A DNA stretch of 64,000 nt from Meconema thalassinum (lineage: Eukaryota; Arthropoda; Insecta; Orthoptera; Tettigoniidae): the NCBI GenBank assembly GCA_946902985.2, contig OX336388.2:365973387-366037386 (forward strand), given 5' to 3'. Below, in pieces: positions 40,238 to 51,831 of the stretch (position 1 is the first letter of the stretch; each line of letters starts with the position of its first letter). Below the pieces are notes generated by a model that saw only the letters and a list, made by a program, of their open reading frames with translations, was not told the origin of the DNA and did not search any database. A program made the position numbers and the translations under genes.

Positions 40238-41682
40238 AACAAGTAGTTCCGTGAAGAACTATACAGCCTATTTTCATATATCCTACTTATGTTAATTGCC
40301 ACTATCAACATACACAATTTCAGTTTGATTGCTGCAATAGATTCGTAGATATTGAGAACCGACTAAATATTTCGGATGGTCGCCATGTTGGATTTTATAT
40401 ATGTAGGTCCTAGAGTTATGTACGGTTACATGCAGATTATTGTGAACGTGTAGTATTCAAACTTCAATCGCATAATTAGGACACAAGAAAAACAAGGAGA
40501 TTTAAAAATTTTTCACAGCTGCCATCTTGAGGTTATGGAAACAATTGAAATAAATTAGATGCCAGTGGATTAACATTCGGATAAAGATTTACTGTACCAA
40601 GTTTCACTGCACGCGGATGGTTAAATTGCGAGAAACGTCCATGTGAATATTTATAATTCGCGTAACCGCCATGTTGGATTTGTGATCACCAGGTTATTTA
40701 AAGTCCTATAGGTGAACTTAAGTTCATAGCCCCTATGAACATTAAAAAAATGCAGTTTGATTGCTAAAATAGATTCGTAGATATTCAGTATCGTCTAAAT
40801 ATTTCGGATGGTCGCCATGTTGGATTGTTAAATGTATTGGCCATAGAGTCATGTACCATTAAAGGAAAATTATTGCGTAGGTTCATTATTCAAACTTTCA
40901 CTTCGATCGCATGACTACATCACAAGAAATAAAAACTTAATTTTAAAAATCGCACTGCCGCCATCTTGAGGTTATGTAAACAATTGAACTAAATTAGATA
41001 CCAGTGGATTACAATGTGTATAAATATTTCCTGTACCAGGTTTCAGTGCGCTTGGAACATTAAATCGCGAGAAAGGTCTATTTAAAATGTTCAAATTCGC
41101 TTGGCCGCCATGTTCGTTTTGTAGTTAACTGGTTTTTGAAAATATTATAGATGGACTTCCAGTAGTGCCCTTTATCTCCATACAAAATTTTAGGGAGATG
41201 CCGCTAATAGTTTCAGAGATATAGAATGCCGGTGAAATATTTCGCACATCCGCCATCTTGTGATTATGTAAACAATTGAACGAAGTTAGATGTCGGTGCA
41301 TTACAATGTATATAAACATATACTGTACCAAGTTTCATTGCGTTTGGTTGGTCAAATCGCGAGAAACGTCTATTTAAAAGTAGCAAATTCGCTTGGCCGC
41401 CATGTTGGTTTTGTAGTTACCAGGTTTTCAAAAGTCACATAAGTGAACTTATAGTAGTTCCCTCTATCACCATAGAAAATGTCAGGGTAATATCGGTAAC
41501 AGTTTCGGAGATATTGAATGCTGGTGAAATATTTCGCACAGCCGCCATGTTGGATTGCTGAGTCGTAACAAAATTTGAAGGGCACGGTCGAGGTCGCCGG
41601 GAATAGTGCTATGAACTTTCCGAGTTTCATTGAAATCGCTTCTGCCGTTTAGATTTTATTAGGGGGGGACACACACACGAAT

Positions 41683-41714
<32 letters not shown>

Positions 41715-41775
41715 CACACGGACAAAAGGTGATCTCATAAGCCTATTTTTCAAAATTGAAAATAGGCTAAAAAGG
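40238..41775 (+). mobile_element. Helentron-like non-autonomous element, copy 2
   Basis: Close match to 4239-5773 along its length. Motif starts: 40382, 40521, 40668, 40814, 40960, 41107, 41252, 41399 and 41544 (spacings 139, 147, 146, 146, 147, 145, 147, 145). AGCCTATTTTCA at the 5' side is matched exactly by TGAAAATAGGCT at the 3' stem, the best-preserved ends of the four copies. A (CA)n lies at about 41670-41722. It starts only 12 bp after the end of the Helitron at 38746-40226. Confidence 0.65.
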
Positions 41776-41778
41776 AAT

Positions 41779-43813
41779 GTCTGTCTGTTCGTCTTTTATG
41801 CGTTCATAAACCATTCACCGATTGCGATCAAATTTTAGTGAGTTGTTGTAAAGACTTTCGGGATGTTCATAGGCATAGTTTATCCATTTCTCAATAGATA
41901 GGCGTAGTAAATCCAATTTAAAATAGATGGCGCGCGAGTAGCTTCAAGAAAATGGCGTGCGTTTTTTTTCTTCAAGAAAGTCCCACATGCGTTCATATAC
42001 CGTTCATCCCATTGCGATGAAGCTATGCGAAATGTTCTATACACTTAAGGTAAGGTTTCTGGCTTGGTAAATCCACTTAACAATAGGTAGCGACGACGGG
42101 CGAAGCGTTTCCGCTAAGTCCTGTATGCGTTCACATACCATTCGTCCAATAGCGATGAAACTTTGGTGAGAGGTTGTGTACACTACAGGCAAGGTTTCTG
42201 GCTTAGTAAATCCAGGTTATAATAGGTAGCGCACGAGTAGATTCAACATATGAGCGACGACGCGCTAAGCGTTTCAACAAAGTCCTGTATGCATTCACAT
42301 ACCATTCGTCCGATAGCGATGAAACTTGGGTGAGAGGTTGTGTACACTACAGGAAAGGTTTCTGGCTTAGTAAATCCAGGTTATAATAGGTAGCGCACGA
42401 GTAGATTCAACAAATAAGCGACGACGCGCTAAGCGTTTCAACAAAGTCCCGTATGCGTTCATATACTATTCGTCTGATAGCGATGAAACTTGGGTGAGAT
42501 GTTGTGTACACTTCAGGGAAGGTTTCTGGGTCAGTAAATCCACTTTACAATAGGTATCGCACAAGCAGATTAAACAAATGAGCGACGACGCGCGAATTGT
42601 TTCAACATAGTCCCGTTTGCGTTCATATACCATTCGTCCGATAGCGACTAAACTTGGGTGAGTTCTTGTGTACACTCCAGGGAAAGTTTCCGGCTCAGTA
42701 AATCCATTTTAAAATAGGTAGCGCACAAGTAGATTCAACAAATGAGCGTAGACGCGCGAAGTTTTTCAACAAAGTCCCGTCTGCGTTATATACCTTTCGT
42801 TCGCTAGCGTTGAAACTTGGGTGAGATGTTGTGTACACTTCAAGGAAGATTTCTGGCGTAGTACATCCACGTTACAATAGGTATAGCACAAGTAGATTCA
42901 ACAAATGAGCGACGGCACGCTAATCGTAAACAAAGTCCCGTATGCGTTCATATTCCATTCATCCGATTGCTATGGAACTTTGATTGAATTCTTGTGCACA
43001 CTCCAGGAAAGGTTTCTGCCTTAGTAAATCCTTTTTACAATAGGTAGTGCATGAGTAGATTCAACAAATGAGAAACGGCGCGCGTATCGTTTTAAATAAA
43101 TCCGTATGCGTTCATATACCATTCATGTGATTGCAATAAAATTTGGAGAAAAGCTGTTTCCACTCCCGCAAGGATTTCTGATTTAGTAAATCCATTTTAC
43201 AATTGGTAGCGCACGGTCAGATTCAATAATGAGCGACAGCGCGTCAATCGTTTCAACCAAGTCCCTTATGCGTTCATATATCATTCATCCGATTATGATA
43301 AAACTTTGGTGAGTTGAGTACCGTCCTGCGAAGGCGAATGAATTAGTAAATCCGTTTTTCAATGGGTGGCGCACAAGTAGATCAACAAATGAGTGACGGC
43401 GCACGAATCGTTTAAACAAAATCCCGTATGCGTTCATATGCCATTCATGCGATTGCCACGAAACTTTTATGAATTGTCGTGTACACGCCAGGGAAGGTTT
43501 TCGACTTAGTAAATCCATTTTACAATAGGTATTGTACGAGTATATTCAACAAATGGGTGACGGCGCTCGAATCGTTTCAACCAAGTACCGTATGGATTCA
43601 TATACCATTCATTTCATTGCGATGAGACTTTGGTGAGTTGTTGAGCACGCTCCCATGATTTTTTTTGAGATAGTAAATTAATTTTACAATAGTTTAGAGG
43701 TGGTTTACGGAAAAAGAAAATCATATTGGGAATCCAAAAGCACTTCAACAAACAAAGTTACAACGCCAATACTTTCTTTGATTGGCATTGCAACGCATGC
43801 CGGGTACAGCTAG
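41779..43813 (+). mobile_element. probable Helitron dominated by a 164-bp satellite
   Basis: The 3' end has a GGCAT/ATGCC hairpin near 43786-43801, GGGTACAG, then CTAG (43810-43813) followed by T, a canonical Helitron terminus. The 5' end is less certain; TCTGTCTGTTCG near 41780 follows directly on the previous element. The ~2-kb body is almost entirely the tandem array below. No ORF. Confidence 0.6.
41790..43690 (+). repeat. ~164-bp tandem array, ~12 units
   Basis: The GCGTTCATATACC-type landmark recurs at 41801, 41990, 42128, 42292, 42456, 42620, 42784, 42945, 43109, 43271, 43431 and 43595. Steps are mostly 164 bp (160-164), with irregular early units. Units share GCGATGAAACTT, GTTGTGTACACT, TTAGTAAATCCA and AGATTCAACAAATGAGCGAC. 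The central units are most alike, a normal pattern for arrays growing by unequal exchange. Confidence 0.9.
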
Positions 43814-44145
43814 TAAATAATAAATTACGTGGTTTACGAATTCAACGTATGAGGTGTTCCGTATTCCTTCAGGAATCTTGACATTTGGTATTTCTTGAGT
43901 TGTGTAGTGTTAACAGAGTTTGAAAATTAGTGAAGGTGGAATGTATTAAAGAACCGTAATTCTGTGCATAGGAATGATTTATTGTATTTAGTTGTACGGT
44001 GGACGGGAATCTGTAGAGTAGAATCAGTAAATCTATTTTCTCTGTTGTCGACGGAGTTCTTTGGTTTAAACACATTATAGAGATAACCAGGTTTTTTTAC
44101 ACAATATTTTCTGGGTTAGGACACTTTACTCATTCAGAGTAAGGA
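43814..44145. other. unassigned intergenic
   Basis: Nothing recognised. Confidence 0.4.
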
Positions 44146-44310
44146 AGGAAGCTTGTAGTTTTACGTGACCGTTATAAAAGGGTATTTGAACCACACGATC
44201 TGGAATTTCACTTCGAAAATATCAAATACAATGACCGGGAATCGAACCCAGTCCACCTTGGTGAGGGGCAAACAGCTTGAGCGCTGTGCCACAAAGTCCC
44301 CCCCTTCATT
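44146..44310 (-). mobile_element. S2 tRNA-derived SINE
   Basis: Minus strand: degraded head, B-box GGGTTCGATTCCCGG, body ATTTTCGAAGTGAAATTCCA, and 3' CACGTAAAACTACAAGCTTC. Matches 57198-57394. Confidence 0.75.
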
Positions 44311-45138
44311 CGGAGAAAAACCTAGTTTCTTAGGGAACCAGTTAATCTAACCTATTAGAACCAAATATACTGGATGTAAAAGGATGTCATCTTCAGATTA
44401 ACTCATAGGAGTCTGCTATTTGTTGTTGTTGTTGTTGTTTGATTCCATGAGTTACAAAATCGTACTTTACAGCCCCATGATGATGATGATGATGAAGAGG
44501 ATGATGATAATATTTTTTAAAGGTTATTGGTGCCTTAATATGTGTGTAATCTGTCTGATGCCCTGAGTTATTGTGATGCCAGTACTAGTGTGTGTGTTCG
44601 ACTAGATGGATGGCTCAGCAGCAACGTTCTCGCCTGATGTGCCCAAGGTTGTAGGATCGAATACTGGCGTGGTCAGTTGGCATTTGAGGGTGCGAAGACA
44701 TATATTTTATCACGCACCTTGTTCAAGGAGATACAATATATAATAATTATGTATTGTTTTAAGAAATATTAACCCTTCCAAATTAATAGTCGTTGAAATA
44801 TCTTACTGTAGTAGGTGGATAATATACAGACCACTAACCTATAGACTTGGCAACACACAGTTACATTTGTTTGATGAACACAGACAGGAATGCGAGAGTT
44901 GGAAAGCCCAGGAAGATAAGAGATCCTCGCGCACAGGAAACTCCCCCCCCCCCCCCCAGTTGAGAGCAGATCAGTGACGAAGTTAGCTGCTCTCATCCGA
45001 ACCGCGTACGACTCAACCAGATGAGTATCCTGTACAATACAATCTGAATTGACCATTTAACTTCAATCACATATTTACTCTAAGCAAGCAAATTTGGAGG
45101 ACAATCACCACTTTCAGTATCTTAACAAAACATCACAT
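44311..45138. other. intergenic with microsatellites and an S6 fragment
   Basis: (GTT)n at about 44420-44437, (GAT)n near 44477-44495, a C-run at 44944-44957, and an S6 5' half at 44602-44700 (GGATCGAATACTGGCGTGGT, GTCAGTTGGCATTTGAGGGT). No gene recognised. Confidence 0.5.
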
Positions 45139-45299
45139 ATAGGGTAAACCTACATAACTTCGTGATATCAAGGATTATAGATGAGAAACCAAAACAACCA
45201 CTCGATCAAAACGTGTACGAAACCAATACGTATCAATTCCAATGATCACCGCCAGAATGAGCGCGCTGTATGAATAGATATGGAGGGGATTCATATTAC

Positions 45300-45761
45300 A
45301 TGAAGAGCTCATAATACCACCATTACCTCTACTTTGTTTTGAAATATTGCATACGCTTCCATCATTACTGCGGACTTTCAAAGGAAGTTTAAATGTTGTA
45401 TGTGCTGCTCTTCCCCCCCTGCAATTCCAGATGATGCGACGGCAAGAGCAATATTACCACCAGACCTCACTTTGGCGAGCAACAAATTAATCAAGAACGT
45501 TTTGCCTGTGCCACCAGGGGCATCGAGAAAAAATATCTTACCTTCCTTCTTAGTGATGATGATGGTGTCATAAGTTTGTCTCTGATCGTGGTTCAGACGG
45601 TGTTCTTCTTGAGCAACGGTTTGAAGGAGCCGAGGACGAAGTCTTTCTTTCTTTTGTGACAATCGAGAAATTATTTGTTGCTCTGTTTCATTGTTACGTG
45701 ATAAACACTTTTTTCTCGATGTCAATGAACTATGACCTATAACCGTTTTACATCTCGGCAT
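45300..45761 (-). pseudogene. Helitron helicase fragment (PIF1-like, Walker A)
   Basis: An open frame from an ATG at 45761 encodes a basic leader, HRLNHDQRQTYDTIII, then FFLDAPGGTGKTFLINLLLA, the Walker A (GGTGKT) of Helitron/PIF1 helicases, and ALAVASSGIA. After a frameshift near 45400 the homology continues as GRAAHTTFKLPL and VCNISKQS. The remaining helicase motifs and the HUH Rep domain are absent. Known members unwind the donor strand during rolling-circle transposition; this copy cannot. Confidence 0.82.
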
Positions 45762-45823
45762 GAGAGCTTAAAATCACTGACTGGACTATTAATTATAGCG
45801 AATTGTTGTCAGACGTAATTTAA

Positions 45824-47060
45824 GAATGGCGAGGTGCATGAAACACAAATCCCCCTTCCGTCCATTGACTGTGTATTTTGCGGAACGAAAAGTTCACAGG
45901 CGAAATGAAGAAAAGTCGAGTTGTATTCCAGGGGAATGGCGAGGTGCATAAAACACAAATCTCCCTTCCGTCCAATCTTAACTTGACTGTGTATTTCGCG
46001 GAACGGAAAGTTCACAGGTGCAATGAAGAGTTGCACTTCCAGGGAATGGCGAGGTGCATGAAACACAAATCTCCCTTCAGTCCAATCTTAACTTGACTGT
46101 GTATTTCGCGGAACGGAAAGTTCACAGGTGCAATGAAGAGTTGCACTTCCAGGGAATGGCGAGGTGCATGAAACACAAATCTCCCTTCAGTCCAATCTTA
46201 ACTTGACTGTGTATTTCGCGGAACGGAAAGTTCACAGGCGAAATGAAGAAAAGTCGAGTTGCACTTCCAGGCAATGGCGAGGTGCATGAAACACAAATCC
46301 CCCTTCCGTCCAATCTTAACGTGACTGTGTATTTTGCAGAACGGAAAGTTCACAGGTGCAATGAAGAGTTGCACTTCCAGGGAATGGCGAGGTGCATGAA
46401 ACACAAATCCCCCTTCCGTCCAATCTTAACTTGACTGTGTATTTCGCGGAACGGAAAGTTCACAGGTGCAATGAAGAGTTGCACTTCCAGGGAATGGCGA
46501 GGTGCATGAAACACAAATCTCCCTTCAGTCCAATCTTAACTTGACTGTGTATTTCGCGGAACGGAAAGTTCACAGGCGAAATGAAAAAAAGTCGAGTTGC
46601 ACTTTCAGGCAATGGCGAGGTGCATGAAACACAAATCCCCCTTCCGTCCAATCTTAACTTGACTGTGTATTTTGCAGAACGGAAAGTTCACAGGTGCAAT
46701 GAAGAGTTGCACTTCTAGGGAATGGCGAGGTGCATGAAATACAAATCCCCCTTCCGTCCAATCTTAACTTGACTGTGTATTTCGCGGAACGGAAAGTTCA
46801 CAGGTGCAATGAAGAGTTGCACTTCCAGGGAATGGCGAGGTGCATGAAACACAAATCTCCCTTCAGTCCAATCTTAACTTGACTGTGTATTTCGCGGAAC
46901 GGAAAGTTCACAGGCGAAATGAAGAGTTGCACTTCCAGGGAATGGCGAGGTGCATGAAACACAAATCTCCCTTCAGTCCAATCTTAACTTGACTGTGTAT
47001 TTCGCGGAACGGAAAGTTCACAGGCGAAATGAAGAAAGGTCGAGTAGCACTGCCAGGGAA
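45824..47060 (+). repeat. 110/118-bp tandem array inside Helitron, ~11 units
   Basis: The GAATGGCGAGGTGCATGAAA landmark recurs at 45824, 45934, 46044, 46154, 46272, 46382, 46492, 46610, 46720, 46830 and 46940. Steps are 110 bp except for two 118-bp steps, where GAAGAAAAGTCGAG-type sequence replaces GAAGAG. The 110-118-110 block of 338 bp repeats (46154 and 46492), a higher-order structure. Open frames on both strands are by-products. Confidence 0.92.
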
Positions 47061-47425
47061 ACTCAAAACACAACCACTCTTCTCTGAAGTCATAACTCAA
47101 CACGACTCTTCGGTTTACTGCTGGTTGTATCTGGGGTAGTAGGTTCGCCCGCTAGTTAGACTGTAACAGGGCTGATAGACTCGCCGTAGCTAGCTCGCAA
47201 ACTGTCGCCTCAGTATTTGAATGGACATGGTTGGAAGAAATGAAAACGTAAATACACTTATAGTGGGCGATGTATTGAAGATAGAGATATGCTCTCGCGG
47301 ACGTTTTTGTGGAACTTTTCATGCTGAACAATTCTTACACTCATAGTATTTAGATATTTTTAACGGTTTGCCCAGCGTAATCTTGCAAAGCACTCAGACA
47401 TCATGTTTTTTTTCGACTTTTTCAC

Positions 47426-49595
47426 TGGAAATTACCAGAGAAATGGAGAAAAGGATGTAGCTGATGATCTCCTTCATAACCTAGATGAAGCTAGACGAAA
47501 CCGATGGACGGAAACCGTGGAAACATTTGACTTCAGACACTCGAGTAGAAAAGCTTGGAGCCTCCTAAGTAAGCTAGGAAGAATACCACATTGTCCTCAG
47601 CTGAAGCCAGAGATTTCACCCAATCATGTTGCCAGTCGCATTGCCAGCTTGTCTAAAGTCAAACCTGAAAAGTGTCATAAAAGGTTTATAAAAGATGAAC
47701 TGTCTCATTTGAAAGCACTTTATACTACTTCCTCCAACATTTCTGATCTTTCTACTGAACAAGAGCTACTGCTTGCTCTAAATGTATTAAAAAATGGAAA
47801 AGCCCCGGTTTTTGACGGTATACACCCAGAATTTCTGAAGCACTTTGGAAAGAATGTAAGGAATTTGCTAGTGCAGTTCTTTTCAAACATCCTTCAAACA
47901 AGTAAACTTCCTTCCGAGTTCAAACGAACTAAGATTCTAGCTATCGTAAAACCTGGTAAACCTCCGAATTCTGTTGAAAACTACAGACCAATCGTCTTAA
48001 TGAGCGTTTGTTTTAAGCTTCTGTAACGACTTATTTTTAATAGAATAAGACCCCTAAATTGTAAAAACATTCCTATCGAGCAGGCTGGTTTCAGACCTCA
48101 ACGTATTGTGATCATCAGGTGCTTGCCATGGTAACACATATTGAGACAGGTTTTGAAAAGCGATTGAAGAGTGGGGCAGTGTTTATTGATCTAACAGCTG
48201 CCTACGACACAGTGTGGAGAGAAGGTATTGTGTACAAGTACTTTAAACTGACAAAGTGCAGTCAAATGCCACGTTTGATTAACAATATGCTTTCAAATAG
48301 AATAATCCAGGTAGTTATGGATAAAACCACAGCAAAATAAGGGTGCTCAATAATGGTCTTCCACAAGGATTTGTTCTTTCTCCATTTATGTTTAATCTGT
48401 ATATTGCGGACATACCTACTACCAGCTCTCGTCAGTTTGCTTATGCTGACGATCTAGCAATAGTTACTCTACATGCGGATGCTAATGTGATAGAGAGAAC
48501 TTTAAATGCAGAACTGGATGTCCTATGCAAATACTTCGAAAAGTGGTGCTTGAAACCCAGCTCTAGTAAATCAGAAACCTGCTTCTTCCATTTAAACAAT
48601 CAGCAAGCGAACTCTACCCTGAAAGTGTCTCTTAATGGATGCCCTCTCCCTCATAATGCCAACCCCAAACTTGGAGTTACTCTCGACCGAACGTTATCGG
48701 ACAGGAAGCATCTCACCAACCTAGCAGCCAAATTAAGGACACGTAACAATATCATCCACAAACTTGCTGGCTCCACATGGGGAGCGTTCGCAACAACATT
48801 GCGTACTTCGGCGATGGCACTGGTACTTTCAACAGCTGAGTACTGTTCCTCAGTTTGGGTCAACAGCTCTCATGTTAAAAAGGTGGACACAGTCCTGAAT
48901 GAGACAATGCGTATTATGAGTGGCACAATAAAATCTATCCCTTTTTTCTGGTTGCCTGTGCTTAGTCACATAGAACCGCCTAGAATTAGAAGACTGAACA
49001 ACTTGGTCAGGGAATACAACAAGATATTGGCCAATCCTGAACTCCCCATTCATGAAGATGCTAGCACCAGGTATAGCCGTCTCACGTCAAGATCTCCACC
49101 TATTCAAACAGCACAGGAACTGGTTAGGAAGGTTTATGATCCAAAAGCTGATTGGCAAAAAGAGTGGAACAGCACAGCTCCAAAGCAATGGCAGGCATTG
49201 TTCAACATTCAAAATCTGCCAGCTGGATTTGATTTGCCCCGCAAGACATGGGTAACTCTCAACTGAGTCCGCACTAACCACGGGAGATGAGGATCAATGA
49301 TGTGTAAATGGGGTATGCGATCTTCCCCAACCAGTGATTGTGGTGCAGTTAGACAGACTATGTACCATATTGTCACTGAGTGTATTAGTAGGGCATTCAC
49401 TGGATCAACACAGGACTTAGTAATAGCCTCTACTGAAGCCATAAGATGGCTAGAAAATTTAGACATTAATCTTTGAACACCCTTTCCCTTGCATGATTGT
49501 TGCAGTTGAAATGTGTTACCTATTTTTTGTATGTATGTATATTGTTTATGTTGTTTGATTGTGTTGTACCATACGCTAATAATAATAATAATACT
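47426..49595 (+). pseudogene. I/jockey-like LINE ORF2, 5'-truncated, largest copy
   Basis: Lacks the endonuclease. RT region: LKNGKAPVFDGIHPEFLKHF, ENYRPIVLMSVCFKLL (stop at 48024), AVFIDLTAAYDTVWR, a GLPQGFVLSP turn and FAYADD (48438-48455) intact. Then WCLKPSSSKSET, LGVTLDRTLS, STAEYCSSVWVNSSHVKK, FFWLPVLSHIEPPRIRR and the tail GFDLPRKTWVTLN. A final Cys/His cluster (SDCGAVRQTMYHIVTEC) lies beyond a stop at 49264. At least four frame breaks. It ends in (TAA)n at about 49577-49593. ACTG occurs at both edges as a possible short duplication within the Helitron. Confidence 0.85.
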
Positions 49596-49767
49596 GAAAT
49601 CGTTACTGCTCGGCTTCCTTTGATCTTAAATAAATTATTTTCTACAGAAATCATCCTCGAAATATCTTTTACAGAATGGTGAAAACCGCATCAAGATCTA
49701 TCCAGAGGTTCTCAAGATTACCCACGACATCCAAGAATCGGGGACTTCGTTTTATACTAAGTAGAGA

Positions 49768-50276
49768 TAACGAGCATTCAAGAAATGTAAAACTATTCAT
49801 GTTATACAATGATCTGTGCGTAGTGGGCATGCTACTTAATTTCGTGGTAGTATACTTAATTCCGTGACACTATAAGCATTTATTTCAGTAATAATGCATA
49901 TAAATCCAACTCTGACGACTGGGATTTCAAGTATGTTCCTTAGAGAATACGGTTGCATAGGTTTTGAATAATTACGTCATCAACTTACCTTAACGATCTT
50001 GTAGTACGGGAACTGTTTAACAAACAACTGGTTTTCACGCACATACCGTTCACTCAACTGCCTGTCGTACACCCAGTGACTATTTCCGCTCAGAGCATTT
50101 ATCCCGTGTGACGACATTCCTGCCATCTGTTGACGACTGTTGGAACTCGATGTAGAACGCCTACCATACTTCAGGATAAATATTATGACTGGTGTCACGA
50201 AATAAAGTATGTCACGAAATAAAGTAGGTTTACCCTACATTAACTAACAAATATTGACTAGTCGCATTATTTAACG
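49768..50276. other. unassigned, contains right TIR-like repeat
   Basis: Includes repeated GTCACGAAATAAAGTA units at 50194-50226 and a related TTAATTTCGTGG/TTAATTCCGTGAC pair near 49838-49868. No gene recognised. Confidence 0.4.
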
Positions 50277-50766
50277 TCGCCTCCGTAGCGTAGCGGTCAG
50301 CATGGTTAGCTGGCATCCCAGAGGTCCTGGGTTCGATTCCCGGTTCTGCCACGAAATTTGAAAAGTGGTATGAGGACTGGAACGGGGTCTACTCAGCCTC
50401 GGGTGGTCCAAATGAGTAGAGGGGGTTCGATTCCCACCTCAGCCATCCTCGAAGTGGTTTTCCGTGGTTTCCCACTTCGTCTTCAGGCAAATTCCGGGAT
50501 GGTAGTTACTGTAAGGCCACGGCCACCTCCTTCCCTCTTCCTCGCCTATCCATCCCAATCTTCCATCCCTTCCCATCCCTCATGAGGCCCCTTTTTGCTT
50601 TGCAGGTGAGGCCGCCTGGGCGAAGTGCTGATCACACCTCCCCAGTTGTATCCCTCCCGACCAGATGTTCCAGGCTACAGGACACTGCCCATAGAGGCGG
50701 TAGTGGTGAGTTCCCTTGCTGAGTCCGTGGGAACCACCAACCTAGAGGGTAAATTGACTAAATAAA
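50277..50766 (+). mobile_element. S3 SINE, full-length reference copy
   Basis: Head GCCTCCGTAGCGTAGCGGTC, B-box CTGGGTTCGATTCCCGG, body GGACTGGAACGGGGTCTACT, TTTTCCGTGGTTTCCCACTT and CACGGCCACCTCC. The 3' region GGAACCACCAACCTAGAGGG is followed by an A-rich end. A minus copy follows ~580 bp away, making an inverted pair. Confidence 0.88.
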
Positions 50767-51344
50767 AATAAAAAAAGATTTAACAATACTGAAACTAAAT
50801 GTGTGTAGGCCAATACTATAAATATTTTCACCCATACTTTTTGACGTAGATTTCATCGCCTAAGAGTAATGGATCTGATGATGATCACTTGACAATCGAA
50901 ACTGGCCATCCAAGTGTATTTATTAATCTCAAGTTCTCTTTCAGAATTAGGCAGTAATCCATCACAATTGTGTACAATCGTGTTGGCAGACAGAAAGAAC
51001 ATCACATTTCGAACCTATAGAGGGTTAAGAAAACTAAACACATTACAAACTCTCAAAGTAGGCCTACGTGGTTAATGAGTTATTTTTACATAATTACATA
51101 AATACACTTTCAAAAGATGTATATTTAATCTATGTAAATTAGCACCTGACAAAATATAAGTTTTACTTCCCGTCCAATTGGGCACATTAACGAGTTGACA
51201 AACTGAAAATAACTCTCTTTAGATTACAAATGCAACAATTTATATTGTATTCTAACATTTCTCAATCCGTGTATTTATTATTCGATTTTGCGTTATGATT
51301 TAAATGTCTCTCTTCTTCTTCATTCTTCTTAGTCGTTTATCCTC
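50767..51344. other. unassigned spacer between inverted S3 copies
   Basis: AT-rich, nothing recognised. Confidence 0.4.
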
Positions 51345-51808
51345 CAGGTTGGTGGAACCCATGGACTCAGCGAGGGAACGCACCATTACCGCCCCTACGG
51401 GTAGTGTCCTAGTGCTGGGAACATCTAATAGAAGTGGATACAACTGGTGAGGTGTGATTGGCACATCGACCAGGCGGCCTCACCTGCAAAGCGAACAGGG
51501 GCCTCATGAGGGAAGGTAATGGATGGTCAGGATGGATAGGCATGGAAGAGGGAAGGACGCGGCCGTGGCCTTGAAGAAGGCACCATCCTGGCATTTGCCC
51601 GAAGACGAAGTGGGAAACCACGGAAAACCACTTCGAGGATGGCTGATGTGGGAATCGAACCCCCTCTACTCATTTGGGCCACCCGAGGCTGAGTAGACCC
51701 CGTTCCAGTCCTCATACCACTTTTCAAATTTCGTGGCAGAGCCGGGAATCGAACCCAGGACCTCCGGGGCGGCAGCTAACCATGCTGAGCGCTACGCTAC
51801 GGAGGCGA
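51345..51808 (-). mobile_element. S3 SINE, minus-strand copy
   Basis: Reverse orientation of the 50277-50766 family: the 3' part GGTGGAACCCATGGACTCAG at the low end and head CGTAGCGTAGCGCTCAGCAT at the high end. Near full length. Confidence 0.88.
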
Positions 51809-51831
51809 CTGAATTAAATGTATTAAGGATT

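Larger units (their letters stand above)
45300..49767 (-). mobile_element. decayed autonomous-type Helitron, split by a LINE
   Basis: The 5' end on the minus strand, TCTCTACTTAGTATAAAACG, is at 49767, preceded by A. It shares its 5' region and 110-bp-repeat region with the Helitron at 38746-40226. A PIF1-type helicase fragment remains at the other end. The 3' hairpin/CTAG end is missing, cut near 45290. An I/jockey-like LINE (47426-49595) separates the 5' ~170 bp from the rest. Confidence 0.72.
45139..50234. repeat. interval bracketed by inverted TAGGGTAAACCTAC repeats
   Basis: Left end at 45139 reads inward TAGGGTAAACCTAC, 5 bp, TTCGTGA. Right end at 50234 reads inward TAGGGTAAACCTAC, 5 bp, TTCGTGA. 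The TTTCGTGA unit is repeated again inside the right end and near 49845-49885. No clear target duplication is visible. It may be an old DNA transposon later filled by the Helitron and LINE, or a coincidence of two copies of one repeat. Confidence 0.3.

Noticed and set aside
45824..47060. Series of 60-95-codon open frames on both strands as genes
   Set aside because: They are the same 110-bp non-coding repeat read in different frames; the 118-bp units shift the frame and no start or domain is conserved.
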